Assembly: GCF_016863175.1 (NCBI RefSeq)
Contig: NZ_BOOJ01000070.1
Coordinates: forward strand, 1 to 64,000
Direction: 5' to 3'
Length of the DNA stretch: 64,000 nucleotides
Origin: Paraplanobispora siamensis
Lineage (GTDB): Bacteria; Actinomycetota; Actinomycetes; Streptosporangiales; Streptosporangiaceae
Positions 13,289 to 20,636 of the stretch are shown here, in pieces. Numbering within the stretch: position 1 is the stretch's first letter; each line of letters opens with the position of its first letter. Under the pieces are notes generated by a model that saw only the letters and a program-made list of their open reading frames with translations, did no database searches and had not been told where the DNA came from. The position numbers and the translations under genes are program-made.

Positions 13289-14164
13289 TCACAGGCGCAG
13301 CGAGGCCACCGCGGCGCGGTGGTCGCTGCCGACGGCGGGCTCGACGCCCGCGCTGGTCGCCGTCAGCCCGCGGTAGAGGATGTGGTCCGGCCGGGTGACC
13401 GGGAAGGAGGCCGGCCAGGTGAAGCCGAAACCGGATCCGGCCTCCTGGTGGGCGTCGGCGAGCGGCGGCACCAGCCTGGAGCGTTCGCGGTCGGTGGTGG
13501 CGGTGTTCAGGTCGCCCAGGAGCAACAGGTTCTCGCTGTCGTCCTTCTCGATGAGCTGCCGGGCGCGGGCCAGGGTCATGTCCCGCTGGGCCGTCATGCC
13601 GGGGCGCGCCGAGGCGAGGTGCATGACGTAGACGGTCATCTTCCCCTTGGGCGTCCTGACGACGGCGCGCAGCGCCCGGGTCCAGTCCAGGCCGACGTCG
13701 ACGGCGCGGTGGTCGAGGATGGGGAAGCGGCTCCACAGCCCGATCGTGCTGATCTGCACCTTGTGCGGGAAGTGGCGGTCGAGCTCCTCGGCGGCCGGGC
13801 CGCCGGGGGTCAGCTCCTGGGCGGCGAACAGGTCCCGTCCCTGCGCCACGGCCCGTACGGCATGGCCGGAGTCGCCGTTGGTCACGCCCACGTTGAGCGT
13901 GGCGACCGACACGTCGCTCGGCCCGCCGGGCGCCGTGCGCAGTACGGCGGGGCCGAACATGACGCCCCACACCGCCGCCGGGACCAGCGTCGCGGCGACG
14001 GTCTTCCACGACCTGGTGAACAGCGCGCCGATCAGCAGCAGGGGTACGGCGGCGCCCAGCCAGGGCAGCAGACTCTCTAATACCGGGGTGAATCCCCCCA
14101 GTTCGGGCAGGAGGCGGTGCCCACCGAGAATCAGGGCCAGCGCTCCCGCCACCACCATGATCAC
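13289..14164 (-). CDS. Membrane-anchored endonuclease/exonuclease/phosphatase-fold protein
   Basis: 291 residues with the GTG start. Three hydrophobic N-terminal segments (VIMVVAGALALILGG, PWLGAAVPLLLIGALF, TVAATLVPAAVWGVMF) are followed by an extracytoplasmic EEP domain: VATLNVG, DLFAAQELT (metal-binding Glu), DLNTATTDRERS and a terminal VGSDHRAAVASLRL with catalytic Asp-His. It probably hydrolyses a phosphodiester substrate outside the membrane; the substrate is unknown. A strong GAAGGAGG is 5 nt before an in-frame CTG at 14173, which may be the true start; the ATG at 14158 is a third option. It converges on the gene ending at 13240. Confidence 0.85.
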   Translation of the reverse strand: MIMVVAGALALILGGHRLLPELGGFTPVLESLLPWLGAAVPLLLIGALFTRSWKTVAATLVPAAVWGVMFGPAVLRTAPGGPSDVSVATLNVGVTNGDSGHAVRAVAQGRDLFAAQELTPGGPAAEELDRHFPHKVQISTIGLWSRFPILDHRAVDVGLDWTRALRAVVRTPKGKMTVYVMHLASARPGMTAQRDMTLARARQLIEKDDSENLLLLGDLNTATTDRERSRLVPPLADAHQEAGSGFGFTWPASFPVTRPDHILYRGLTATSAGVEPAVGSDHRAAVASLRL

Positions 14165-14206
14165 CGGTTTCAGGGGTGCCTCCTTCTCGCCTTTCGTCCA
14201 GGGGTC

Positions 14207-14241
14207 GGGGATATATCCCCTTCCCCGAAATTCGTAGGCTA
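14207..14241 (-). promoter_or_regulatory. Promoter region of the EEP gene with 14-bp palindrome
   Basis: On the minus strand TAGCCT (14236-14241) is a good -10 box. Just downstream is a perfect palindrome GGGGATATATCCCC (14207-14220), near the predicted transcription start, so a repressor site is plausible. The LLM oxidoreductase gene is transcribed the other way from its own TAGCCT at 14347-14352. Confidence 0.4.
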
Positions 14242-14416
14242 TCGGCCCCCGGCACGCCCTGCGGGCACGGTGACGAACATGAGGGGGAGATCCGGGGTGG
14301 GAGCGTGACGGGAGGAGCCGGGCTTGGTGCTCGGCCGCCGACTCGATAGCCTCTCTGTTGCGGAGACAACGGAACATCATTCGGTTTTGTGGGCGCGAGC
14401 GGAAGGACGAACCACG

Positions 14417-15457
14417 ATGCGCATCGGCATGGCACTGAACTACTCGGGGGGCTTCAAGGAGACGGTGGCCGAACTGGCCGACTACGAGAGGGCCGGCCTT
14501 GACATCGTCTTCGTCGCCGAGGCCTACAGCTTCGACGCCGTCAGCCAGATGGGTTACATCGCGGCCAAGACCGAGCGGCTGCAGATCGCCTCGGGCATCC
14601 TGCCGGTCTACTCCCGCACCCCGACGCTGCTGGCCATGACCGCCGCGGGCATGGACTACGTCTCCGACGGCCGCTTCACCCTGGGCCTGGGCGCCTCCGG
14701 CCCGCAGGTCATCGAGGGCTTCCACGGCGTGCCGTACACCGCGCCGCTGGGCCGTACCCGCGAGGTCATCGAGATCTGCCGCCAGGTCTGGAAGCGCGAG
14801 CGCGTCACCTACGAGGGCAAGCACTACACGATCCCGCTCCCCGCCGACCAGGGCACCGGCCTGGGCAAGCCCCTCAAGCTCATCAACCACCCGGTCCGCG
14901 ACCGCATCCCCGTCGTGATCGCCGCCATCGGCCCCAAGAACGTCGAGCTCGCCGCCGAGATCGCCGAGGGCTGGGAGCCGATCTTCTACATGCCGGAGAA
15001 GGCCGCCGACGTCTGGGGCCCCTCGATCGCCGCCGGCAAGGCCAGGCGCGACCCCTCCCTCGGCGAGCTGGACGTCATCGCCCAGGCGAGCCTGGCCATC
15101 GGCGACGACGTCTCCGGCTGGCTGGAGCTGGGCCGCCCGATGGCCGCCCTCTACATCGGCGGCATGGGCGCCAAGGGCAAGAACTTCTACAACGACCTGG
15201 CCCGGCGCTACGGCTACGACAAGGAGGCCGAGCAGATCCAGGAGCTGTACCTGTCCGGCAAGAAGGACGAGGCCGCCGCGCTCGTCCCGCAGGAGCTGCT
15301 GGAGTCGATGTCCCTGATCGGCTCGGAGGGCTTCGTCCGCGACCGCATCCAGGCGATGCGGGAGTCGGGCGTGACGACCGTCAACGTCACCCCGCTGGCC
15401 CGCACGCACGAGGAGCGCATCCGGCTCATCGAGAAGATCAAGGAGATCGCCTCCTGA
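14417..15457 (+). CDS. LLM class F420-dependent oxidoreductase
   Basis: 346 residues, bacterial luciferase-like TIM barrel. The MRIGMALNYSGGFKETVAELADYERAGLDIVFVAEAYSFD start, IASGILPVYSRTPTLLAMTAAGMD and GLGASGPQVIEGFHGVPY are characteristic of actinobacterial F420-dependent members. GGAAGGA is 9 nt upstream of the ATG. Such enzymes transfer hydride between reduced F420 and an organic substrate that cannot be predicted. A strong hairpin terminator follows. The gene stands alone. Confidence 0.88.
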   Translation: MRIGMALNYSGGFKETVAELADYERAGLDIVFVAEAYSFDAVSQMGYIAAKTERLQIASGILPVYSRTPTLLAMTAAGMDYVSDGRFTLGLGASGPQVIEGFHGVPYTAPLGRTREVIEICRQVWKRERVTYEGKHYTIPLPADQGTGLGKPLKLINHPVRDRIPVVIAAIGPKNVELAAEIAEGWEPIFYMPEKAADVWGPSIAAGKARRDPSLGELDVIAQASLAIGDDVSGWLELGRPMAALYIGGMGAKGKNFYNDLARRYGYDKEAEQIQELYLSGKKDEAAALVPQELLESMSLIGSEGFVRDRIQAMRESGVTTVNVTPLARTHEERIRLIEKIKEIAS

Positions 15458-15498
15458 TCTCCCGCGGGTCCTGAGGGGCCCGGCGGGCAGACCTCCGC

Positions 15499-15536
15499 GA
15501 AGCGGGGTCCCGGCCACCCGGCCGGGACCCCGCTTC
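15499..15536 (+). terminator. Rho-independent-like terminator hairpin
   Basis: Perfect 17-bp stem (15499-15515 with 15520-15536) and a 4-nt loop, 40 nt after the LLM oxidoreductase stop. There is no U-tract, as is usual for high-GC actinobacteria. Confidence 0.85.
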
Positions 15537-15642
15537 CGTCATTCTCCGTGCACGGAGATCGCTCGGTGCCACCGTCTCCTCGGACCTGCTAACCAGTTCA
15601 AATGTCGTGGCGGCCCTGACGAGAACGGAGGAAGGGCGGAGG

Positions 15643-15968
15643 ATGCTGGAGACCTCGATCTCCGAGGCGTTCGCCTGGGCGAGAGTGATGCCCGACGACG
15701 CGGTGGCGGCGTTCGGCAAGGAGTTCGTGGAGATGATCCACGGCTGCGCCGAGCTCGGCCGGTTCGCCCCCCGGGTGCCCTGATCGCGGGCTGGAAGGCC
15801 ACCGCGGAGGTCTACGCCGACTCCGAGGCGTACGCGGTCCTCGGCCGTCCCCACCCCGAGGGCTTCCCGGAGGACGCCGCCGAGGTCCTCCCCCGGAGGC
15901 TCCGTGAGCCCGAAGCGAAGAGTGTCCCGGGCGGCGAGGCCTTGAGTGGCAGGCCAACCGGTTGGTGA
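15643..15968 (+). pseudogene. Frameshifted remnant of a small protein
   Basis: An ATG at 15643 opens 46 codons (MLETSISEAFAWARVMPDDAVAAFGKEF...CAELGRFAPRVP) and stops at 15783. In the next frame the text continues from about 15780 as LIAGWKATAEVYADSEAYAVLGRPHPEGFPEDAAEVLP and runs to a stop at 15968. The two parts read as one protein broken by a frameshift near the C/G run at 15765-15780. The second part recalls the C-terminus of small actinomycete proteins of the DUF6247 or prevent-host-death kind, but that is from memory and unverified. The tail after VLPR looks like out-of-frame read-through. Confidence 0.5.
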
Positions 15969-16348
15969 GTGAACCGCGCGCCTCTCGCGTGGTGACGGTC
16001 TGCCGGGCGCGCAGGCCGTCCCGGGGCTGGGAAGCTCCTGCGCGTCTCATCTCGAGACGTCTCATATCAAGGTCTTCCACGCTGAGACCTTTCGTGCCGA
16101 GGGCTCTCACACCGCGGCGGAAACGAGTGTGACCAGGGCCATAGGGCCGATGTGGAATCGCGTGCCCAGGTGGGGTGTTCCAACTCTCCGTGAGGTTCTC
16201 CCCGGTGCTCGTGCGGCTGGTCGGGCGACTGCATGTCGACCTGTGCCGGCTCAACGGCGATCTCTGTCGCTGACCGCGCTTTCGACCTCCCTTTCTCATC
16301 CGCATGGCCGTGTGCGATCCGGCATGCCCTTTTTCGAAAGTCACGCTC
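15969..16348. other. Intergenic stretch without a supported gene
   Basis: 380 nt between the remnant and the symporter. A small inverted repeat CGTCTC-ATCTC-GAGACG lies near 16043-16059. Base composition falls near 16310-16345. Short reading frames here lack ribosome binding sites and recognisable content. Confidence 0.6.
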
Positions 16349-17674
16349 GTGAAGAGATTCTCCTTTTCCCTGCAGTTGCTGCTGGGTCTCGTCGTCGGCG
16401 CCGCGCTCGGGTTCGTCGCCCGTGCCGGTGAGGTCGTCTGGCTCGCCGACACGCTGACCGAGGTCGGCAAGATCTTCGTCCAGCTCCTCAAGCTCGCCGT
16501 CCCGCCGCTGGTCTTCACCGCCGTCGTGGTGAGCGTGGCCAACCTGCGCAACGTCAGCGGGGCCGCCAGGCTCGCCGGCAAGACGCTGATGTGGTTCATG
16601 ATCACGTCGCTGGCCTCGGTGGCCGCGGCCATCGGCCTGGGCCTGCTGATCAACCCGGGCCGGGGCGTCACGATCTCCACCGAGGGCGCCAAGGCCGTGG
16701 ACCTGGAGGGCGCCGGGACCTGGGTCGACTTCCTGACCGGCATCGTCCCGATCAACATCGTCACCGCCTTCACCGAGCTCAACGTCCTCCAGATCGTCTT
16801 CCTGGGAGTCGTCCTCGGTGCCGCCGCGATGGCGGTCGGGGAGAAGGCCGAGCCGTTCCTCAACCTGAGCCGCTCGGTCCTGGAGCTGGTCCAGAAGGCC
16901 CTGTGGTGGGTCATCCGCCTGGCCCCGATCGGCACCGCGGGCCTGATCGGCAAGTCCGTGGCCACCTACGGCTGGGACCTGCTTGCCCCGCTGGCCAAGC
17001 TCAGCGCCGGGGTCTACATCGGCTGCGCCGTCGTGCTGCTGGTGATCTACCCGGTGGCGCTGTCCCTGGTGGGCAGGGTCAGCCCGCTCACCTTCTACCG
17101 CAACGCCTGGCCCGCCATCGAGCTGGCCTTCGTCTCGCGCTCCTCGGTCGGCACCATGCCGCTGACCCAGCGGGTCACCACCGAGCGCCTCGGCGTCGAC
17201 CGCGACTACGCCTCCTTCGCGGTGCCGTTCGGCGCGACCACCAAGATGGACGGCTGCGCCGCGGTCTACCCGGCACTGGCCGCGATCTTCGTGGCCCAGG
17301 TGTTCGACCTGCCGCTCGACCTCGGCCACTACCTGCTGATCGCGTTCGTCTCCGTGGTCGGCTCCGCCGCCACCGCGGGCCTGACCGGCGCGATCGTGAT
17401 GCTGACCCTGACCCTCAGCACGCTCGGCCTGCCGCTTGAGGGCGTCGGCCTGCTGCTGGCCATCGACCCGATCCTCGACATGATCCGCACCGCCACCAAC
17501 GTCACGGGCCAGATGGTGGTCCCGGTCCTGGTCGGCCGTTCGGAGGGCCGCCTGGACGAGGCGGTCTTCAACGCCCCGCCGCAGCCCCTCGACGAGACCA
17601 CCGCGGAGCGCGCGGAGGCCGGCGCCGGCGAGACGGGCGGGACCGGCAGGGAGCGCGAGCTCGTCTCCGCCTGA
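16349..17674 (+). CDS. Dicarboxylate/amino acid:cation symporter (DAACS family)
   Basis: 441 residues with about eight transmembrane segments. The family signatures are present: the serine-rich hairpin FVSRSSVGTMPLTQRVT, PFGATTKMDGCAAVYPALAAIFVAQ in place of the usual NMDGT motif, and PILDMIRTATNVTGQMVV with the substrate-binding Asp and Arg. It imports glutamate, aspartate or C4-dicarboxylates with H+ or Na+. GTG at 16349 (VKRFSFSLQLLLGLVVG) puts a short basic N-terminus before the first membrane helix and has GAAAG 8 nt upstream. The C-terminal 40 residues are acidic and disordered. A terminator follows. Confidence 0.9.
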   Translation: MKRFSFSLQLLLGLVVGAALGFVARAGEVVWLADTLTEVGKIFVQLLKLAVPPLVFTAVVVSVANLRNVSGAARLAGKTLMWFMITSLASVAAAIGLGLLINPGRGVTISTEGAKAVDLEGAGTWVDFLTGIVPINIVTAFTELNVLQIVFLGVVLGAAAMAVGEKAEPFLNLSRSVLELVQKALWWVIRLAPIGTAGLIGKSVATYGWDLLAPLAKLSAGVYIGCAVVLLVIYPVALSLVGRVSPLTFYRNAWPAIELAFVSRSSVGTMPLTQRVTTERLGVDRDYASFAVPFGATTKMDGCAAVYPALAAIFVAQVFDLPLDLGHYLLIAFVSVVGSAATAGLTGAIVMLTLTLSTLGLPLEGVGLLLAIDPILDMIRTATNVTGQMVVPVLVGRSEGRLDEAVFNAPPQPLDETTAERAEAGAGETGGTGRERELVSA

Positions 17675-17699
17675 GCCGCCTGAGCCGCGTCCCCGAAAC

Positions 17700-17734
17700 G
17701 AGCGGGCGGGAGCCTTTCCGGCTCCCGCCCGCTC
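17700..17734 (+). terminator. Terminator hairpin after symporter gene
   Basis: 15-bp perfect stem GAGCGGGCGGGAGCC / GGCTCCCGCCCGCTC with a TTTCC loop. Its core GGGCGGGAGCC is shared with the terminator at 18470-18501 and nearly with that at 22136-22176. Confidence 0.85.
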
Positions 17735-17992
17735 GTCGTCATTCGGCGTCCCGTTTATGGCCGGTGCCGATCGGAGAATACGTGCCGATGCCCGTGCGGG
17801 GAATTCCGAGGCGAAGCCGATGATTCATTTCCACTGATGACGGTGTGGGTGACCGTTTTCCGGGGGCTCTCGTAAGGGAAACGGGCCGCTGGTAAGTTTA
17901 CGTGGTTGCATCGATTGCGGCTGGGGCGCTCAAGAAAGCTCGCGATCTCGGACATGCCACGCGACGGAGCATGGGTCATGGAAGGAGCGGCG

Positions 17993-18436
17993 ATGCCGGA
18001 CGTCACGAAGACGATCGAGCGCTGGGAGGCGATCCTCGCCAAGGGGCTGGGGCTCAACGCGCTGAACATCGGCAAGCCCGTGGCCAACTACGGGAAGGGC
18101 GAGGGCACCTGGCTCTATCTCGAGGGCTTCACCCTCAAGGAGGGCCGCGAGGAATACGACGCCCACATCACCATCACGAAGAGCCCGCTGAAAAAACCGG
18201 ACAGCCTGGAATGGACCTATTGTCATTTCACGGTCAACAGGGCGAAGCGGGGGCACGTTTTCTACGAGGTCGCCGACGACGGCAGCTACAAGACCACGAC
18301 GACGTTGCTGAACATCGAGGGCAAGGTCAGCAACGGCAAGACCCACTACAAGGACGACCAGATCAACGACGCGGCCCTGCAAGAGGCCGTCGACCACGAC
18401 ATACGGCTGATCTTCCGGTATCTCGCCCGAGGCTGA
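17993..18436 (+). CDS. Uncharacterised 147-residue protein
   Basis: I do not recognise this family. The ATG at 17993 has AAGGAG 5 nt upstream; two earlier in-frame ATGs lack a site. The protein is soluble, with an amphipathic start (MPDVTKTIERWEAILAKGLGLN), then alternating strands (GTWLYLEGFTLKEGREEYDAHITITKSPLKK, EWTYCHFTVNRAKRGHVFYEV, SYKTTTTLLNIEGKVSNGKTHY) and an acidic helix. No signal peptide or membrane segment. The beta-rich pattern could be a lipocalin-like or cystatin-like fold, which is a guess. It is monocistronic between two terminators and less GC-rich than its neighbours. Confidence 0.75.
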   Translation: MPDVTKTIERWEAILAKGLGLNALNIGKPVANYGKGEGTWLYLEGFTLKEGREEYDAHITITKSPLKKPDSLEWTYCHFTVNRAKRGHVFYEVADDGSYKTTTTLLNIEGKVSNGKTHYKDDQINDAALQEAVDHDIRLIFRYLARG

Positions 18437-18469
18437 CGGTCTCGCCTGAGACTGACGGGCAACCGGTTC

Positions 18470-18501
18470 ACGGGCGGGAGCCCTCTGAGGCTCCCGCCCG
18501 T
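18470..18501 (+). terminator. Bidirectional terminator between convergent genes
   Basis: 13-bp perfect stem (18470-18482 with 18489-18501) around a 6-nt loop. It serves the gene ending at 18436 and probably the minus-strand gene ending at 18536. Confidence 0.85.
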
Positions 18502-18535
18502 TCGCCGTCCCTCCGGAATGCGGGCTGGCGACCGG

Positions 18536-19114
18536 TCACTGCACGGTGTAGTTCACGATCAGTACGCCGGTGTCGGTCGTCGTCACGTCCTGGAACCGCA
18601 GGGGGATCGGCTTGTCGAGCGTGTGGAAGAGCCGCTCGCCGCTGCCGAGGAGCAGCGGGTGGACGAAGAGCGTGTAGGCGTCGACCAGCCCTTCGGCGAC
18701 CAGCTGCCGGGTCAGCGCGCCGCTGCCGAGCACCGCGACGGTGCCCTCGCCTGACTCCTTCAGCGCCCGTACGGCGGGCGCCAGCTCACCCTCGAGACGG
18801 GAGGAGTTCGGCCACTCGAACGAGGTGAGCGTGCGGGTGGCGACGTACTTGGGGGTGTCGTTGAGGTGGGCCGCCATGGCGTTCTCCCGGGGCTGGTGGG
18901 GCCAGAAGGCGGCCAGCAGCTGGTAGGTCTTCCTGCCGAACAGGTAGGCCGTGGTGGTGTTCTGGCTCTCGATCCCGCTCTGCTGGGCGACCGGGTCGGC
19001 GTACGGCAGACCCCATCCGCCGTGCCGGAAGCCCGGGTCGTCCTGGTCGGGCCCGGAGAAGCCCTGCATGACCCCGTCCAGTGTCACGAATTCTACGATC
19101 ATCAGTGTTCGCAT
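18536..19114 (-). CDS. Dihydrofolate reductase-like (RibD C-terminal fold) protein
   Basis: 192 residues. MRTLMIVEFVTLDGVMQGFSGPDQD is the typical N-terminus of the DHFR/RibD-C family found in Gram-positives, followed by YLFGRKTYQLLAAFWP, VLGSGALTRQLVAEGLVDAYTLFVHPLLLGSG and a C-terminal strand. Probably an NADPH-dependent reductase of unknown substrate. TAGTGT lies 7 nt before the ATG, so the message may be leaderless. It is divergent from an HxlR regulator 55 nt away, which probably controls it. Confidence 0.88.
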   Translation of the reverse strand: MRTLMIVEFVTLDGVMQGFSGPDQDDPGFRHGGWGLPYADPVAQQSGIESQNTTTAYLFGRKTYQLLAAFWPHQPRENAMAAHLNDTPKYVATRTLTSFEWPNSSRLEGELAPAVRALKESGEGTVAVLGSGALTRQLVAEGLVDAYTLFVHPLLLGSGERLFHTLDKPIPLRFQDVTTTDTGVLIVNYTVQ

Positions 19115-19128
19115 GGCCTGGACACTAC

Positions 19129-19145
19129 ACTCCTATTTTAGGAGT
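19129..19145. promoter_or_regulatory. Palindromic operator in divergent DHFR-like/hxlR promoter
   Basis: ACTCCTA-TTT-TAGGAGT is a perfect 7-bp inverted repeat centred in the 55-nt divergent gap, just upstream of the -10 box of the DHFR-like gene. It is the obvious binding site for the adjacent HxlR-family protein. That assignment is inferred from position. Confidence 0.6.
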
Positions 19146-19169
19146 AACAACTACTGAAAGAGGAGTCCC

Positions 19170-19781
19170 GTGGGAACGTACGACGACCCCTGCGGCATCG
19201 CGCGAGCCCTCGACGTGCTCGGTCAGCGCTGGGCGCTGCTGGTCGTCCGCGAGCTGCTGCTGGGCCCCAAACGCTTCCGGGACCTGGTGCGAGGACTGCA
19301 CGGCGTGAGCCAGAACGTGCTGTCCCAGCGGCTCAGGGAACTCGAACAGGCGGGCATCGTCCGGCACGCCACGGCGGGACCGCCGATAAGCGGCCCGGTC
19401 TACGAGCTCACCGAGGACGGCGCCGCCCTCGAACCGGTCCTCGTCGCGCTCGGCCGGTGGGGCCGTCGCCGACCGCGGACCGCCGCAGGCCCGATGAGCC
19501 CCGACGCCCTGCTGATGGCGCTGCGCACGACCTTCGACCCGCAGGCGGCGGGGGACCTGGCGATCGAGGTCGAACTGCGCGTCGGCGACGACCGCGCGAC
19601 CCTGACCGTCGAAGCCGGGCGGCTGGCGATGCGGCGCGGTCCGGCGCCGTACCCGGATGCGATCATCACCGGCGACGTCGCCGGCATCCGCACCCTGGTG
19701 TACCGCGGAACCGAGACGACCGGCGTCACCGTAGACGGCGACCGGGAGGCCGTACAGCGCCTGATCGCCGCCCTGCGCTGA
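19170..19781 (+). CDS. HxlR-family winged-helix regulator with C-terminal SCP2-like domain
   Basis: 203 residues, GTG start with AGAGGAG 5 nt upstream. Residues 1-95 are an HxlR domain: DDPCGIARALDVLGQRWALLVVRELLLGPKRFRDLVRGLHGVSQNVLSQRLRELEQAGIVRHA, with the N-terminal Cys often used for redox or electrophile sensing. Residues 110-203 resemble an SCP2 sterol-carrier-like ligand domain (FDPQAAGDLAIEVELRVGDDRATLTVEAGRLAMRRGPAPYPDAIITGD). It probably represses itself and the divergent reductase gene and responds to a hydrophobic ligand; the latter is inference. Confidence 0.88.
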   Translation: MGTYDDPCGIARALDVLGQRWALLVVRELLLGPKRFRDLVRGLHGVSQNVLSQRLRELEQAGIVRHATAGPPISGPVYELTEDGAALEPVLVALGRWGRRRPRTAAGPMSPDALLMALRTTFDPQAAGDLAIEVELRVGDDRATLTVEAGRLAMRRGPAPYPDAIITGDVAGIRTLVYRGTETTGVTVDGDREAVQRLIAALR

Positions 19782-19989
19782 GAACCCGGCCCGTGGGTAC
19801 CCCGCGCCGGGCGTCCGGCCCGTGACAAGCCCGGCCCGTCGTCCGTTCCGGGGGAGGGCGCGGCCCGCTGGCGGTCCGGCCGCCCCGCGGCCATGATGAG
19901 GCCCGCGGGCCTCGCCGAGGCCGCCGGCCGGGAGGGCGCCGCGCATCCCCCCGCGCATCCCTCCGGGACCGTGCGCACAGGGGGTGACC

Positions 19990-20409
19990 ATGAGCGACGC
20001 CGTGTGGATCGTGGACATCGACGGCACGCTCGCCCTGCGCGGGAACCGCGGCCCCTACGACTGGGACCGGGTGGGGGAGGACCTGCCGAACCCTCCCGTT
20101 GTCGCGATCGTCCGGGCGCTCATCCTCGCCGGTCACCCGATCGCGTACGTGTCGGGGCGTCCGGAGAGGACCCGCCGGGCCACCGAGCGCTGGCTGTGGG
20201 CCAACGTCGGGCACCTCGACGCCGCCGAGGGGCTGTGGCTGCGGCCCAACGGCGACCGCCGGCCCGACACGGTCTGGAAGGCCGAGGTCTATCGGGAGCA
20301 CTTCGCCCTCCGCGAGGTCGCCGCGGTCATCGAGGACCGGTCGCGGGTCGTGGCGATGTGGCGCTCCCTGGGGCTCACCGTGGTCCAGGTCGCGGAGGGG
20401 AACTACTGA
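19990..20409 (+). CDS. HAD-family phosphatase of polynucleotide kinase type
   Basis: 139 residues, ATG with an AGGGGG-type site 5 nt upstream; an in-frame GTG at 19984 overlaps that site. The catalytic motif I is VDIDGTLALR, motif II VSGRPERTRRATERWL, motif III Lys in DTVWKAEVY and motif IV VIEDRSRVVAMWRSLGL. This matches the 3'-phosphatase domain of T4-type polynucleotide kinases without the kinase half. It could trim 3'-phosphates of RNA or DNA, or act on small molecules. No operon partner. Confidence 0.82.
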   Translation: MSDAVWIVDIDGTLALRGNRGPYDWDRVGEDLPNPPVVAIVRALILAGHPIAYVSGRPERTRRATERWLWANVGHLDAAEGLWLRPNGDRRPDTVWKAEVYREHFALREVAAVIEDRSRVVAMWRSLGLTVVQVAEGNY

Positions 20410-20449
20410 TCCCTCCGCCGGGACCGGGAGCCGTCGTGCGGGAACCGGT

Positions 20450-20507
20450 GGGACGTGAGGGAGACATCGGGACGTGAGAGAGACGGCGGGGCGTGAGTGG
20501 AGCCGGG
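20450..20507. repeat. Three imperfect 19-bp direct repeats
   Basis: Units starting at 20450, 20469 and 20488 share GGG.CGTGAG.G.G.C. They lie between the phosphatase gene and the FG-GAP gene. No function assigned. Confidence 0.5.
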
Positions 20508-20636
20508 AAACGGCTGTGAGGAAAGCCTCAGATCGTCCTTTGCCCGCCGATGAAGGGGGTTACCGCCGCTTGACGCGTACGTCGCGCCCAGGAAGGGCTG
20601 CGCGCCGAGCATCCAACGGCTCACGGAGGAGCTCCC

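Noticed and set aside
13289-15517. A 742-codon minus-strand open frame
   Set aside because: Only the downstream part (from about 14173) is the EEP gene. The rest is antisense to the LLM oxidoreductase and has reverse-complement GC-skew codons.
16129-16431. Possible 100-residue gene before the symporter
   Set aside because: Overlaps the symporter start out of frame; no ribosome binding site or recognisable sequence.
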